This document shows positions 19,140-27,836 of a stretch of DNA of 64,000 nucleotides, piece after piece. Both the position numbers and the translations under genes were made by a program. Under the pieces are notes generated by a model that did no database searches, was not told the origin of the DNA, and saw only the letters and a list, made by a program, of their open reading frames with translations. Numbering within the stretch: position 1 is the stretch's first letter; the number at the start of each line of letters is the position of its first letter. This DNA is from Flavobacterium sp. MFBS3-15 (GTDB taxonomy: Bacteria; Bacteroidota; Bacteroidia; Flavobacteriales; Flavobacteriaceae), in assembly GCF_026107645.2 (NCBI RefSeq), contig NZ_JAPCHV010000001.1, positions 62,001 through 126,000 on the forward strand, written 5' to 3'.

Positions 19140-21005
19140 ATGTCCAGTATTATCCAGTTACTTCCCGACCATGTTGCCAACCAGATAGCCGCCGGTGAGG
19201 TGGTGCAAAGGCCCGCTTCGGTAGTCAAGGAACTGCTCGAGAATGCCGTGGATGCGGGGGCTACCGAGATCAAGCTCATCGTGAAGGATGCCGGCAAGAC
19301 ACTCATCCAGGTTATCGATAACGGCAAGGGCATGAGCGTGACCGACTCCCGCCTGTGCTTTGAGCGCCACGCCACCAGCAAGATACGCCATGCGGAGGAC
19401 CTGTTTGCCCTGCACACCAAGGGTTTCCGCGGGGAGGCGCTGGCTTCCATCGCGGCGATTGCCCATGTGGAGCTTAAAACAAGGCAGGAGCAGGACGAGC
19501 TGGGTACGCACCTCATTATCGAGGGCAGTAAGTTTACCTCGCAGGAGGTGGCCGTGCTGCCGAAGGGTACGTCATTTTCAGTAAAGAACCTTTTCTTCAA
19601 CATACCGGCCCGCCGTAACTTCCTCAAAAGTGATACGGTGGAGTTCCGCCATATCATCGACGAGTTCGAGCGCGTGGCCCTGGCACATGCCAATATCGGC
19701 TTTATCCTGTACCACAACGGCAGCGAGATGTTCAACCTGCCAGCGTCGAACATGAGGCAGCGCATCGTGAACATCTTTGGCGGGCGCACCAACGAAAAGC
19801 TGGTGCCCGTAAAGGAAACTACCGAGATCGTGGGCATCGGCGGGTTTGTCACCAAGCCCGAGTTCGCCAAAAAGAGCAGGGGCGAGCAGTTCTTCATCGT
19901 CAACAACCGCTTCATCAAGAGCGGCTACCTGCACCATGCCGTGATGGCAGCCTACGAGGGGCTTTTGAAGGATGGCTGCCAGCCAGCCTATTACATTTAC
20001 CTTGAGGTGCCGCCGCATACCATCGACATCAACATCCACCCCACCAAAACGGAGATCAAGTTCGACGATGAGCATGCGCTCTACGCCATACTCCGCTCGA
20101 CCATAAAGCACAGCCTGGGGCAGTTCAACGTCGCGCCCGTGCTGGATTTTGACCGCGACAACAACCTCGACACGCCGTACGAGTACGAAAGGCGCGAGGC
20201 TACCATGCCTGTCGTACAGGTGGACCGCGACTTCAACCCGTTTGCCGACGAAAAGCCCGTACGGGTGGCGTCATCGGCAGCATCGTGGCAGGCGTCACCG
20301 GCCTTCAAAAAGGAGCGCCAGCCCGCTTGGGAAAGCCTGTATACCGGAATGGCTTCGGCGACTGAGGAAGTCGAAAGCATGACGTTTGAAGCCGAAGAGG
20401 TTACCGGCTCGCTCTTTAACGATAGCGAAGTGGAGCAGGCGGTGTACAAAACCTACCAGATACACAAAAAATACATTGTAAGCCCCATAAAAAGCGGGCT
20501 GCTGGTCATCGACCAGAAACGCGCGCACCAAAGGATACTGTATGAGCAGTTCCTCACCAGCATCACCGTGCACCACGCGGCCAGCCAGCAGCTGCTGTTC
20601 CCGTTGGTGCTGCATTACAGCCAGGGCGAACTGGCGCTGATACGGGAAATGCGGGAGGCGCTCGAGAATACGGGCTTTGTGTTTGCCGAGTTCAACCACG
20701 ACCACATTGTGGTATCGGGGCTGCCGGTAAACGTGTCCGAAAGCGAGGTGTCGATACTGCTTGAAGAGCTGCTCAACGACCTGCAGCAGGAAGTGCCCGA
20801 CAGCAGCTTTAGCCAGAGCGACAGCATCGCCAAGAGCATGGCCAAAAGCCTGGCCGTAAAAACCGGCACCTACATGAGCGAAAAAGAGCAGGAAAACATG
20901 GTCAACGCCCTGTTTGCCTGCAAAGAACCCGATGTTTCACCCTTCCAGCGCCCTACCTTCATCACGGTAAGCGTGGAGGACTTAGATAAACGATTTGCGA
21001 TATGA
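19140..21005 (+). CDS. mutL: DNA mismatch repair protein MutL
   Basis: A 621-residue GHKL ATPase that links MutS mismatch recognition to downstream repair. N-terminal motifs are intact: ELLENAVDAG (31-40), DNGKGM (60-65), TKGFRGEALASIAAI (from 92). A variable linker covers about 340-440, then the C-terminal dimerisation domain. Where endonuclease-type MutL proteins have DQHA-x2-E-x4-E, this one reads DQKRAHQRILYE from Asp458, lacking the His and first Glu; near the end SPFQRPTF replaces the CPHGRP motif. I therefore infer that it has no MutL nicking activity. It overlaps the next gene by ATGA, so the two are translationally coupled. Confidence 0.95.
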   Translation: MSSIIQLLPDHVANQIAAGEVVQRPASVVKELLENAVDAGATEIKLIVKDAGKTLIQVIDNGKGMSVTDSRLCFERHATSKIRHAEDLFALHTKGFRGEALASIAAIAHVELKTRQEQDELGTHLIIEGSKFTSQEVAVLPKGTSFSVKNLFFNIPARRNFLKSDTVEFRHIIDEFERVALAHANIGFILYHNGSEMFNLPASNMRQRIVNIFGGRTNEKLVPVKETTEIVGIGGFVTKPEFAKKSRGEQFFIVNNRFIKSGYLHHAVMAAYEGLLKDGCQPAYYIYLEVPPHTIDINIHPTKTEIKFDDEHALYAILRSTIKHSLGQFNVAPVLDFDRDNNLDTPYEYERREATMPVVQVDRDFNPFADEKPVRVASSAASWQASPAFKKERQPAWESLYTGMASATEEVESMTFEAEEVTGSLFNDSEVEQAVYKTYQIHKKYIVSPIKSGLLVIDQKRAHQRILYEQFLTSITVHHAASQQLLFPLVLHYSQGELALIREMREALENTGFVFAEFNHDHIVVSGLPVNVSESEVSILLEELLNDLQQEVPDSSFSQSDSIAKSMAKSLAVKTGTYMSEKEQENMVNALFACKEPDVSPFQRPTFITVSVEDLDKRFAI

Positions 21006-21772
21006 ACCTGAACCTGACCGAAACGGTAAAGCAATTACTGATAATCAACATAATATTTTACATCGGCTCCCAGATTGTGGGTCAGCCTGCTTATGACATC
21101 CTCGCGCTCCACTTCCCGGAAAACCCTAATTTCCGTTTCTGGCAGCCGCTTACCAGCATGTTTATGCATGCCAAATACAACGAGGGACCAGGTATAATGC
21201 ATATTTTTTTCAATATGTTTGCCCTTGTGTCGTTCGGTTCGCTACTGGAGCGGATCTGGGGGGGTAAAAAGTTCCTGTTCTTCTATATTTCCTGCGGATT
21301 AGGAGCTGCGGCACTCCATATTGCTGCCAACTACTACAGCTTTTACCAGGGGATGGAGCTACTGACCACTAATAGCGTCCCTAAAGGACAGATCATGGAT
21401 TTGCTGGCACAGGGCCGCTATGATACCCGTTGGGAGGAAATGATGAGCGGTTCTGATTTTATTAATTTCATGTCATCCTATATAAATCCCGCGGTGGGCG
21501 CTTCCGGGGCAATTTATGGCATAATGGTTGCGTTTGCCTTCATAGCTCCGAATGCCGAGCTGATGATGATGTTTGTGCCCATACCGATCAAGGCAAAATA
21601 CTTTGTGCCGGGCCTTGTGGTGCTTGACCTTTTCCTGGCATTACAGGGGCAGTCCATCTTTGGTTCGGGTACGGGCGTGGCGCACTTTGCGCACATTGGC
21701 GGGGCACTCATCGGCTTTATCATGATGTGGTACTGGAAGAAAAATTCATTTAACAACAAGCGTTGGAACTGA
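21002..21772 (+). CDS. Rhomboid family intramembrane serine protease (first of two)
   Basis: A 256-residue polytopic membrane protein. The rhomboid catalytic pair is present: Ser168 in VGASGAIYG and His231 in HFAHIGG, each inside a transmembrane helix. The conserved HIFFNMFALVSFG loop/helix segment, which provides the oxyanion-stabilising residues, is near residues 63-75. Rhomboids cut transmembrane substrates within the bilayer; no substrate can be named. It overlaps mutL by four bases and is followed after one base by a second rhomboid gene, so the two probably come from one duplication and are co-expressed. Confidence 0.92.
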   Translation: MNLNLTETVKQLLIINIIFYIGSQIVGQPAYDILALHFPENPNFRFWQPLTSMFMHAKYNEGPGIMHIFFNMFALVSFGSLLERIWGGKKFLFFYISCGLGAAALHIAANYYSFYQGMELLTTNSVPKGQIMDLLAQGRYDTRWEEMMSGSDFINFMSSYINPAVGASGAIYGIMVAFAFIAPNAELMMMFVPIPIKAKYFVPGLVVLDLFLALQGQSIFGSGTGVAHFAHIGGALIGFIMMWYWKKNSFNNKRWN

Positions 21773-21773
21773 T

Positions 21774-22679
21774 ATGGGTATTTTAGACGACCTGAAGATG
21801 GAATATAGGGTGGGCGGCATTGTACAGCGGCTCATCTTTTGGAATGTAGGGCTTTTTGTGGTGCCAATGATACTGTTCAGTATCCTGCGACTATCGGGAA
21901 TCGACCTCCCGGAATGGGACTGGACGTACCGTGGTGCGTACGGGCAGGACTGGTTCAGCCTTTCCTCCAACCCGGCCAACCTCCTTTGGAAACCATGGTC
22001 CATCCTCCTTTACAATTTTCTCCACAGCGGCTTTTTGCACCTGCTGTTCAACATGCTCATGCTCCACTTTGCGGGCAGGCTGTTCCTGACCTTTTTTACC
22101 CAAAAGCAGCTGTTTCGGGTATATGTCCTGGGTGGTGTTTTTGCCGGGCTGCTGTACATCATCAGCTACAACCTCCTTCCAGCCTTGGCGGGTACACAGG
22201 CAGGCATGACAGGGGCTTCGGCAGCCATCATGGCGATACTATTTGCCACCACGGCCTATTCGCCCATGTATTCGGTGCGGATGCTGCTCATCGGCACGGT
22301 AAAGCTATGGCACATTGCCGGGGTGCTGCTGGCGCTCGACCTCATTTATGTTTCTGTAGAAAATACCGGCGGGCACATTGCCCATTTGGGCGGCGCGCTG
22401 TTCGGCTACCTCTATATTGTCCTGCTGAAGAGCGGCACCGACCTGAGTAAGGTTGTTTCGGCTGTTATTGACTTTTTTGCCAATCTGTTCAAGCCGAAAA
22501 AGAAAACGCCGTTCACGGCCGTGCACCGCAACACACCGCCGCCGCAGAGGCCTGTGGGCAAGCCGAAGGACATCACGCAGAAACAGGTGGACGAGATACT
22601 CGATAAGATAAGCAAATCGGGCTACGACAGCCTTACGAAAGAGGAGAAAGAATTTTTGTTCCGATTACAAAATAAATAG
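21774..22679 (+). CDS. Rhomboid family intramembrane serine protease (second of two)
   Basis: A 301-residue rhomboid with Ser149 in TGASAAIMA and His204 in HIAHLGG, and the LHLLFNMLMLHFAG stretch near residues 87-100. Unlike its neighbour it has a cytosolic C-terminal extension of about 75 residues, rich in lysine and proline and ending in a helical TQKQVDEILDKISKSGYDSL segment. That tail is common in flavobacterial rhomboids of this second type. It starts one base after the first rhomboid gene and leads into the endonuclease/exonuclease/phosphatase gene 27 bases later. Confidence 0.92.
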   Translation: MGILDDLKMEYRVGGIVQRLIFWNVGLFVVPMILFSILRLSGIDLPEWDWTYRGAYGQDWFSLSSNPANLLWKPWSILLYNFLHSGFLHLLFNMLMLHFAGRLFLTFFTQKQLFRVYVLGGVFAGLLYIISYNLLPALAGTQAGMTGASAAIMAILFATTAYSPMYSVRMLLIGTVKLWHIAGVLLALDLIYVSVENTGGHIAHLGGALFGYLYIVLLKSGTDLSKVVSAVIDFFANLFKPKKKTPFTAVHRNTPPPQRPVGKPKDITQKQVDEILDKISKSGYDSLTKEEKEFLFRLQNK

Positions 22680-22706
22680 TAGATTTGGCTACTATAACCC
22701 CAACGG

Positions 22707-23741
22707 ATGAAAAAGCTTTCATGGTTCAATAAGGTCATGTTTTTTTTCAATATAGTCCTCACTGTATTGACTTTCGTTGCATACCTGCTGCCGTTCATGG
22801 CGCCCAAGCTGTTCCCGCTGCTGTCAGTATTCACGCTTGTGCTGCCGCTCATGCTGGTGCTCAATTTCCTGTTTTTCCTGTACTGGCTGCTGCAAACCAA
22901 GCGGCAGATGCTCCTTTCAGGGCTGGTACTGCTGCTGGGGATAACCTTCATAAGTAAATTTTACAAATTTTCGGCTACCGACCTTCCCGCAGAGGAGGGC
23001 GACTTCACGCTGATGAGCTATAATGTGCGCATTTTCAACCTGTACGAATGGCTGCCGCAAAGGGACATTGCAGCTAAGATCATGGGTTTCGTAAAGGAGA
23101 AGGATCCGGACATCCTGTGCCTGCAGGAATATACCCGTAAAGGCAATGCCTCTTTCCCGGCGTACCGACATAAATATGTATTTACCCGCGACGGCCAGAT
23201 GGGCCAGGCGATACTGTCGCGCTATCCCATAATCGACAGCGGCTACATTGAGTTCCCACAGTCTGCCAATAATGTGGTTTTTGCCGACATTAAAAAAGGG
23301 AAGGACACACTGAGGGTGTACAGCATGCACCTGCAGTCGATAAAGATAAGCCCCGACATCCACGAGAAGATCGATGAGCAGCGCTCTAAACTCATTTTCA
23401 GGCGCCTGAGCGAGGCTTTTGCCAAGCAGCAGCACCAGGCGGAGCTGTTCGAAAAGCACAAGGCGCAATGCAGGCATAAAATGATCATTTGCGGGGACCT
23501 GAATAACAGTGCATTTTCGTATGTCTACCGGAGTGTAAAAGGTAAGATGAACGATGCCTTTGAGGAAGCAGGCAGCGGTTTCGGGAAGTCATATAACTAC
23601 AAATACTATCCCGCGCGTATTGATTATATCTTTGCCGACAAGGCCATCGAGGTAAAGCAATACACTACTTTCGATACTTTCATAAATTCCGACCACTTTC
23701 CTGTCATGACCAGGCTGTCGGTACAGCAGGAGGAGGAATAG
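22707..23741 (+). CDS. Membrane-anchored endonuclease/exonuclease/phosphatase family protein
   Basis: A 344-residue protein with two or three N-terminal transmembrane helices (about residues 8-90) followed by an EEP-fold domain. EEP motifs are visible: FTLMSYNVRIFNLYEW (metal-binding Asn), ILCLQEYT (metal-binding Glu), YSMHLQS, ICGDLNNSAFSYVY (Asp/Asn pair) and the terminal SDHFPVMTRL (catalytic Asp-His). The catalytic set is complete, so it is probably an active metal-dependent phosphodiesterase or phosphatase. The family acts on DNA, phospholipids or phosphoinositides, and I cannot choose. It ends the mutL-rhomboid-rhomboid gene string. Confidence 0.88.
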   Translation: MKKLSWFNKVMFFFNIVLTVLTFVAYLLPFMAPKLFPLLSVFTLVLPLMLVLNFLFFLYWLLQTKRQMLLSGLVLLLGITFISKFYKFSATDLPAEEGDFTLMSYNVRIFNLYEWLPQRDIAAKIMGFVKEKDPDILCLQEYTRKGNASFPAYRHKYVFTRDGQMGQAILSRYPIIDSGYIEFPQSANNVVFADIKKGKDTLRVYSMHLQSIKISPDIHEKIDEQRSKLIFRRLSEAFAKQQHQAELFEKHKAQCRHKMIICGDLNNSAFSYVYRSVKGKMNDAFEEAGSGFGKSYNYKYYPARIDYIFADKAIEVKQYTTFDTFINSDHFPVMTRLSVQQEEE

Positions 23742-23767
23742 CCAATAGCCGTCATTTCCATCAACAA

Positions 23768-23803
23768 AAAATCCCGATGCAGTTGTGGTTGCAGTCGGGA
23801 TTT
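23768..23803 (+). terminator. Bidirectional terminator between the EEP gene and HU
   Basis: AAATCCCGA pairs with TCGGGATTT, with an inner TGCA/TGCA. It lies between two convergent genes and has A-rich sequence on one side and T/A-rich on the other, so it can serve both. Confidence 0.75.
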
Positions 23804-23835
23804 AAAAGTTAGTAAACCCAGAGGTTCTGGTACTA

Positions 23836-24114
23836 TTATTTTGTATTTACATGTCCGTCAAGCTCAGCTCCCGGCTTGAATTTTACCACGTTCTTAGCAG
23901 CAATGCTGATAGTTTTACCAGTCTGAGGGTTACGTCCTTCCCTTGCAGCCCTGCTAGATACTGACCATGACCCGAAACCAACTAGTGAAACCCTTCCGCC
24001 TTTGTTAAGAGTACCGCTTACGTTAGATACAAATGATTCAAGCGCTTTCTTAGCAGCACCTTTAGAGATTCCTGCGTCAGCAGCCATTGCGTCGATTAAT
24101 TCTGATTTGTTCAT
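23836..24114 (-). CDS. hup: HU family DNA-binding protein
   Basis: A 92-residue histone-like protein. Helices 1-2 (MNKSELIDAMAADAGISKGA, AKKALESFVSNVSGTL), the VSLVGFGSWSVSSR strand and the arm-region AREGRNPQTGKTISIAAKN are all typical, and the conserved proline for DNA intercalation is present in RNPQTG. The start at 24114 matches the family; an in-frame ATG at 24198 would add 28 AT-rich-encoded residues that the family lacks. It is a single-gene transcript with its own well-formed promoter at 24169-24198 and a bidirectional terminator downstream. Confidence 0.96.
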   Translation of the reverse strand: MNKSELIDAMAADAGISKGAAKKALESFVSNVSGTLNKGGRVSLVGFGSWSVSSRAAREGRNPQTGKTISIAAKNVVKFKPGAELDGHVNTK

Positions 24115-24168
24115 AATAATTGCTATTAATTGTTTGGTTAAAATTATGATATATTCTATTCCTGTATA

Positions 24169-24198
24169 CAAATTTAATAGGAAATCCAAAGTACGCAA
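24169..24198 (-). promoter_or_regulatory. HU gene promoter
   Basis: On the minus strand TTG (24198-24196), a 19-base spacer and TAAATTTG (24176-24169) fit the Bacteroidota promoter exactly. The leader would be about 50 bases. This also supports the HU start at 24114, because the longer frame would begin within the promoter. Confidence 0.75.
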
Positions 24199-24301
24199 GT
24201 ATTTTGGCCATATTTCAAATTAATTGTTGATAACTTTTATCAAAATGTTCACAATGAGGCTTGGTTTATTAAAATTTTGTTAAACTATCAGTGTTTTCGG
24301 G

Positions 24302-25249
24302 CTATAAAGCCACTGCTTCGGCTGAAAATGACATCCCATTGAGTAATTCCCGTACCGTCATTCTTTTCTTCCCGGGAAACTGGAGGCTTTTAATTTTTAT
24401 GATACCGTCGTTCACAGCGACCGTTATTTCCCTCTTATCAGCAAAAATGTCCCCGATTGTCCTGTCATGGCTTTCTTCCACAAATTCCGTTTCATATACC
24501 TTTACATCCCATTCCTTTTCGCCGTCCTTAAAGATGCACCAGGCGGCAGGGTAGGGGCTCAGCCCGCGTACCAGGTTGTGTATTTCGATGCCGGGCTTTG
24601 TCCAGTCGATCCTGGAATTGTCGCGGTTCAGCTTGTAGGCCGTTTTCAGGTCGCCCGTTACCGGCTGCACTGTGGTTTCGGCATTGCCGCTTTCAATAAG
24701 GGTCAGGGTTTTTATCACGGCATCTTTGCCAAGCTCCATAAGGCGGTCGTGAAGCGCCCCGGCGTTTTCGTCCGGTCCTATGCCAATTTCCTGCTTCAGG
24801 ATCATGGCGCCGGTATCTATCTTTTCATCGATAAAGAATGTCGTCACCCCGGTGTGCTGCTCCCCGTTGATGATCGCCCAGTTGATAGGCGCCGCACCCC
24901 TGTATTGCGGCAGGAGGGAGGCATGCAGGTTAAAGGTGCCGAGCTTTGGCATTTTCCATACCGCCTCGGGCAGCATACGGAAGGCCACTACCACCTGCAG
25001 GTTGGCATTAAGGCTTTTCAGTTCGGCGAGGAAGGCTTCATCCTTCAGGTTGGTGGGCTGCAAAATTGTGAGGCGTTTCTCCAAAGCATATTCCTTTACC
25101 GCCGAATATTTCACCTTCTGGCCGCGGCCTGCGGGCTTATCGGGTGCGGTGATCACCCCGGCTATGTCGTAGTTGTGCTGGTATATGGTATCGAGTATGC
25201 CCACGGCAAATTCGGGCGTTCCCATGAAAACAATTCGTAAGCGTTCCAT
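24302..25249 (-). CDS. fmt: Methionyl-tRNA formyltransferase
   Basis: A 315-residue enzyme that formylates initiator Met-tRNA with 10-formyl-tetrahydrofolate. Catalytic Asn107, His109 and Asp145 are present in FNLHASLLPQYRGAAP and DEKIDTGAMI; the N-terminal fold starts RIVFMGTPEFAVGIL and the tRNA-binding loop is DKPAGRGQKVKYS. The C-terminal OB-like domain ends in FPGKKRMTVRELLNG. It begins directly after the recQ stop codon with no intergenic base, so it is the third gene of an ATPase-recQ-fmt operon. Confidence 0.96.
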   Translation of the reverse strand: MERLRIVFMGTPEFAVGILDTIYQHNYDIAGVITAPDKPAGRGQKVKYSAVKEYALEKRLTILQPTNLKDEAFLAELKSLNANLQVVVAFRMLPEAVWKMPKLGTFNLHASLLPQYRGAAPINWAIINGEQHTGVTTFFIDEKIDTGAMILKQEIGIGPDENAGALHDRLMELGKDAVIKTLTLIESGNAETTVQPVTGDLKTAYKLNRDNSRIDWTKPGIEIHNLVRGLSPYPAAWCIFKDGEKEWDVKVYETEFVEESHDRTIGDIFADKREITVAVNDGIIKIKSLQFPGKKRMTVRELLNGMSFSAEAVAL

Positions 25250-27142
25250 TTATTTCAGTGTGTATTGATTGTTTGTATTCATTATTATGCGGTTGCTGTC
25301 CAACAGCAGCTTCAGGGCAAACACGGTTTCCTCAGGCGTAAGCTGCAAACGGGCCTCAATGTCGCGGGAGCCCATCGGCTGTTCTTTTAGCATTGCCAGT
25401 ATAGCATTTGCCGAATCGACCGGGCTTTGAGGCTTGCGGGCCTTTGTGATGCAGTAAGAGCATATAACGCAGTCCACAGTGTCCTTTTCATCAAAATAGT
25501 CCAGTATAAGGCGGCTTTTGCAGGTAACAGTGTCGGTAATGTAACGGATGACCGATGCAAATTGCTGTACTTTTATCTCATTCTGCCTTTCCAGGAATTT
25601 TACTACCCGGTTAATCGTCAGGTCGTCTTCCCGCATTTCATTAAAGGTAATGCTGCTGTCGTTGCCCGAGCTCTTCAGCGTAATGACATCCTTTTGCTGC
25701 AGCTTTTGCAGCAGCTTCATCAGTTCCTCTTCGCTGATTTTTGCTTTCTTGGTAACAAGGCCGGTATTGATGGCAGTTTCCATCTCAAAGATACCGGAAT
25801 AATTCCGCAATATGGCCAGTATCGCCTCCTCGTCGGCAGGGTTCAGGCTGATGTAGCGCATCACCTCCTTGCTCGGGATGATGAACTGAAGGCTTACCTT
25901 TTCCGAAAACTCCTTCGACAGCGTCAGGATGCCCTGGTTGTCGAGAAACTGCAACGCGTTGAAGGCCTTCGCCACCGGGAAATTATACTTTTTGCAGAAT
26001 TCCGTGAAATTAAAGGGATACGTCTCGTCTATGCCTTCGCCATAAGCGATCTGCAGAAAGCTGTTGAGGCGGTGGTATATTTCCTTCAGGAAAGCCCTGT
26101 CGGGCAGCACCCCTATGAACTGGCTTTGCGCTGAGCGTATATCCGACGGGCTCACGAGCAGCACGGCATACGACTTCTTCCCGTCGCGGCCTGCACGTCC
26201 CGCTTCCTGGTAGTAGCTCTCCAGGTTTTCGGGGAGCTGTATGTGGATAACGGTGCGCACGTTCGGCTTGTCGATACCCATCCCGAAGGCATTGGTGGCT
26301 ACCATGACCTGTACACGCTCCTTTAGCCACAGTTGCATGTTCTTTTCTTTTTCGGCTTCCTTCAGGCCGCCGTGGTATAGCGTTGCGGTAAAGCCCAACG
26401 ACTGCAGCTGCTGGGACACATCGTGGCAGGCCTTGCGGTTGCGCACATATATTATGGAAGGTTCCGGGTTCTTTGCAAGTATCTGCTGTATGCGGTGCAG
26501 CTTATCCTCCACCTCAAAAACCATATAGGCGATATTTTCGCGTGCAAATGACTTTTTAAAGACGGCGGGAGCCTTAAGGTCCAGCTGCTTTATGATGTCC
26601 TCCTGCACCCTTTGTGTAGCTGAGGCTGTCAGGGCCATGAAGGGCACGTGGGGCAGCTGCTTCTTTAATGCCGAAATCTTCAGGTACGCCGGGCGAAAGT
26701 CGTGGCCCCATTGCGATACGCAGTGGGCTTCGTCTACCGCCACCAGGTTTATCGGCAGGTCTTTCAGCCGTTCCACCACCCATTCCGATTGCAGCCTTTC
26801 CGGCGAAAGGTACAGGAACCTGTAGTTGCCGAACTTGCAGTTGTCCAGCAGGTCGCTCAGCTCATCGCTATGGATTCCGCCGGTAAGGGCTATGGCCTTT
26901 ATGTCGCGGCGCGCAAGGTTCTGCACCTGGTCTTTCATCAATGCGATAAGCGGGGAAATGACAAGGCACAACCCTTCCTTCATCAGGGCAGGCACCTGGA
27001 AGCAAACCGACTTGCCCCCGCCCGTAGGCATGAGCGCAAAGGTATCCCTGCCGTCAAGAACCGATTGGATGATTTTTTCCTGCGGTTCCCTGAAGGTGTC
27101 GTGCTGCCAGTATTTTTTAAGGATCCCCAGTGCGTCCTGCAT
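25250..27142 (-). CDS. recQ: ATP-dependent DNA helicase RecQ
   Basis: A 630-residue RecQ helicase. Walker A MPTGGGKSVCFQ (38-49), DEAH box VDEAHCVSQWGHDFRPAY (136-153), motif V/VI ATNAFGMGIDKPNVR and QEAGRAGRDGK, then the RQC zinc-binding cysteines in TCKSRLILDYF and CVICSYC and a winged-helix region. The C-terminus ends shortly after the winged helix; I see no HRDC domain, so it is a short RecQ. It unwinds recombination and replication intermediates. It is preceded by a P-loop ATPase gene (2-base gap) and followed immediately by fmt. Confidence 0.95.
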   Translation of the reverse strand: MQDALGILKKYWQHDTFREPQEKIIQSVLDGRDTFALMPTGGGKSVCFQVPALMKEGLCLVISPLIALMKDQVQNLARRDIKAIALTGGIHSDELSDLLDNCKFGNYRFLYLSPERLQSEWVVERLKDLPINLVAVDEAHCVSQWGHDFRPAYLKISALKKQLPHVPFMALTASATQRVQEDIIKQLDLKAPAVFKKSFARENIAYMVFEVEDKLHRIQQILAKNPEPSIIYVRNRKACHDVSQQLQSLGFTATLYHGGLKEAEKEKNMQLWLKERVQVMVATNAFGMGIDKPNVRTVIHIQLPENLESYYQEAGRAGRDGKKSYAVLLVSPSDIRSAQSQFIGVLPDRAFLKEIYHRLNSFLQIAYGEGIDETYPFNFTEFCKKYNFPVAKAFNALQFLDNQGILTLSKEFSEKVSLQFIIPSKEVMRYISLNPADEEAILAILRNYSGIFEMETAINTGLVTKKAKISEEELMKLLQKLQQKDVITLKSSGNDSSITFNEMREDDLTINRVVKFLERQNEIKVQQFASVIRYITDTVTCKSRLILDYFDEKDTVDCVICSYCITKARKPQSPVDSANAILAMLKEQPMGSRDIEARLQLTPEETVFALKLLLDSNRIIMNTNNQYTLK

Positions 27143-27144
27143 AG

Positions 27145-27705
27145 TTATTCTGAAAGTTGCCCCAAGATAAAAAGAATTCTGTTATCGGGGGTGTCTTTCG
27201 GGACTTCAATCAGCTCGTAGCCGTAATTTTTATAGGTTTCCTGCAAATGGACTGCAATCAGTTTCGCCTGCTCATAGTTCTCATAGCGGGCATCGTCGGC
27301 AGTATATATTTCTTCCCAGGGCGGCAAAAAGAAAATGCGCGTGTATTTGTGGTCGCGGCAGGCTTCGTCAAAAAAGGCAGGGTAGGAATCGCCTATGTAG
27401 TGCATGTACGCAAGTACATCCGGCAGGCCGCGGTCAATGAAAATGATGTCGGTTTCCTCGGCAAGGGCGTTGTGGTACTGTTTCTTGCGGCCTTCCAGCA
27501 GCAGCTCGCTAAACAGCAGCGGCTTCTCCAGGAAAAGCTGCTCGATGCCGTTCCGGCGCGCCTCGAGGGTTACCTCACGCGAAATCTCCGGATAACAGGT
27601 GTATCCTTTTTCGGTGAGTTTTTCGATAAGGGTGGTTTTCCCAGAACCGGGACCGCCTATGATGACAACTATTTCCTTGCCCACTTTTTTTGAAATAAGC
27701 GGCAA
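27145..27705 (-). CDS. P-loop AAA ATPase/kinase-like protein (NadR/Ttd14-like)
   Basis: A 186-residue single-domain P-loop NTPase. Walker A is GGPGSGKTTLIEKL starting at residue 17, followed by PEISREVTLEARRNG and a Walker B-like IIFIDRGLPDVLAYM near residues 85-100; the C-terminal part ends in LIEVPKDTPDNRILFIL. The arrangement fits the AAA_28 family, which includes nucleoside/nicotinamide kinase-like and Ttd14-like GTPase proteins. The substrate is not known. It is the first gene of the operon with recQ and fmt, whose placement is the only functional hint. Confidence 0.8.
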   Translation of the reverse strand: MPLISKKVGKEIVVIIGGPGSGKTTLIEKLTEKGYTCYPEISREVTLEARRNGIEQLFLEKPLLFSELLLEGRKKQYHNALAEETDIIFIDRGLPDVLAYMHYIGDSYPAFFDEACRDHKYTRIFFLPPWEEIYTADDARYENYEQAKLIAVHLQETYKNYGYELIEVPKDTPDNRILFILGQLSE

Positions 27706-27741
27706 ATTTAATCAAACACAAATGATTAATAAAAATGTTTC

Positions 27742-27775
27742 GCCACGAATTGCGCTAATTAACACAAATCCGCTC
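27742..27775. repeat. Degenerate dispersed flavobacterial repeat
   Basis: CCACGAATTGCGCTAATTAA followed by CACAAATCCGC resembles a widespread intergenic element of flavobacteria built from cacgaatta-like units. A possibly related fragment lies at 45926-46050. It is non-coding here, between the ATPase gene and a terminator. Confidence 0.45.
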
Positions 27776-27784
27776 CAGGGTAAA

Positions 27785-27814
27785 ACAAAAAAGCTGCCCT
27801 GTTACGGGCAGCTT
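27785..27814 (-). terminator. Terminator of the SRPBCC gene
   Basis: AAGCTGCCC and GGGCAGCTT around TGTTAC; on the minus strand it is followed by a T-run. It lies 23 bases downstream of the SRPBCC stop codon. Confidence 0.88.
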
Positions 27815-27836
27815 CAGCTAAACAAATCGAAAAACC

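Noticed and set aside
19133-19918. A 261-codon minus-strand frame opposite mutL
   Set aside because: Antisense to a conserved gene; serine-rich product with no recognisable domain. The GC-rich third positions of mutL explain the open antisense frame.
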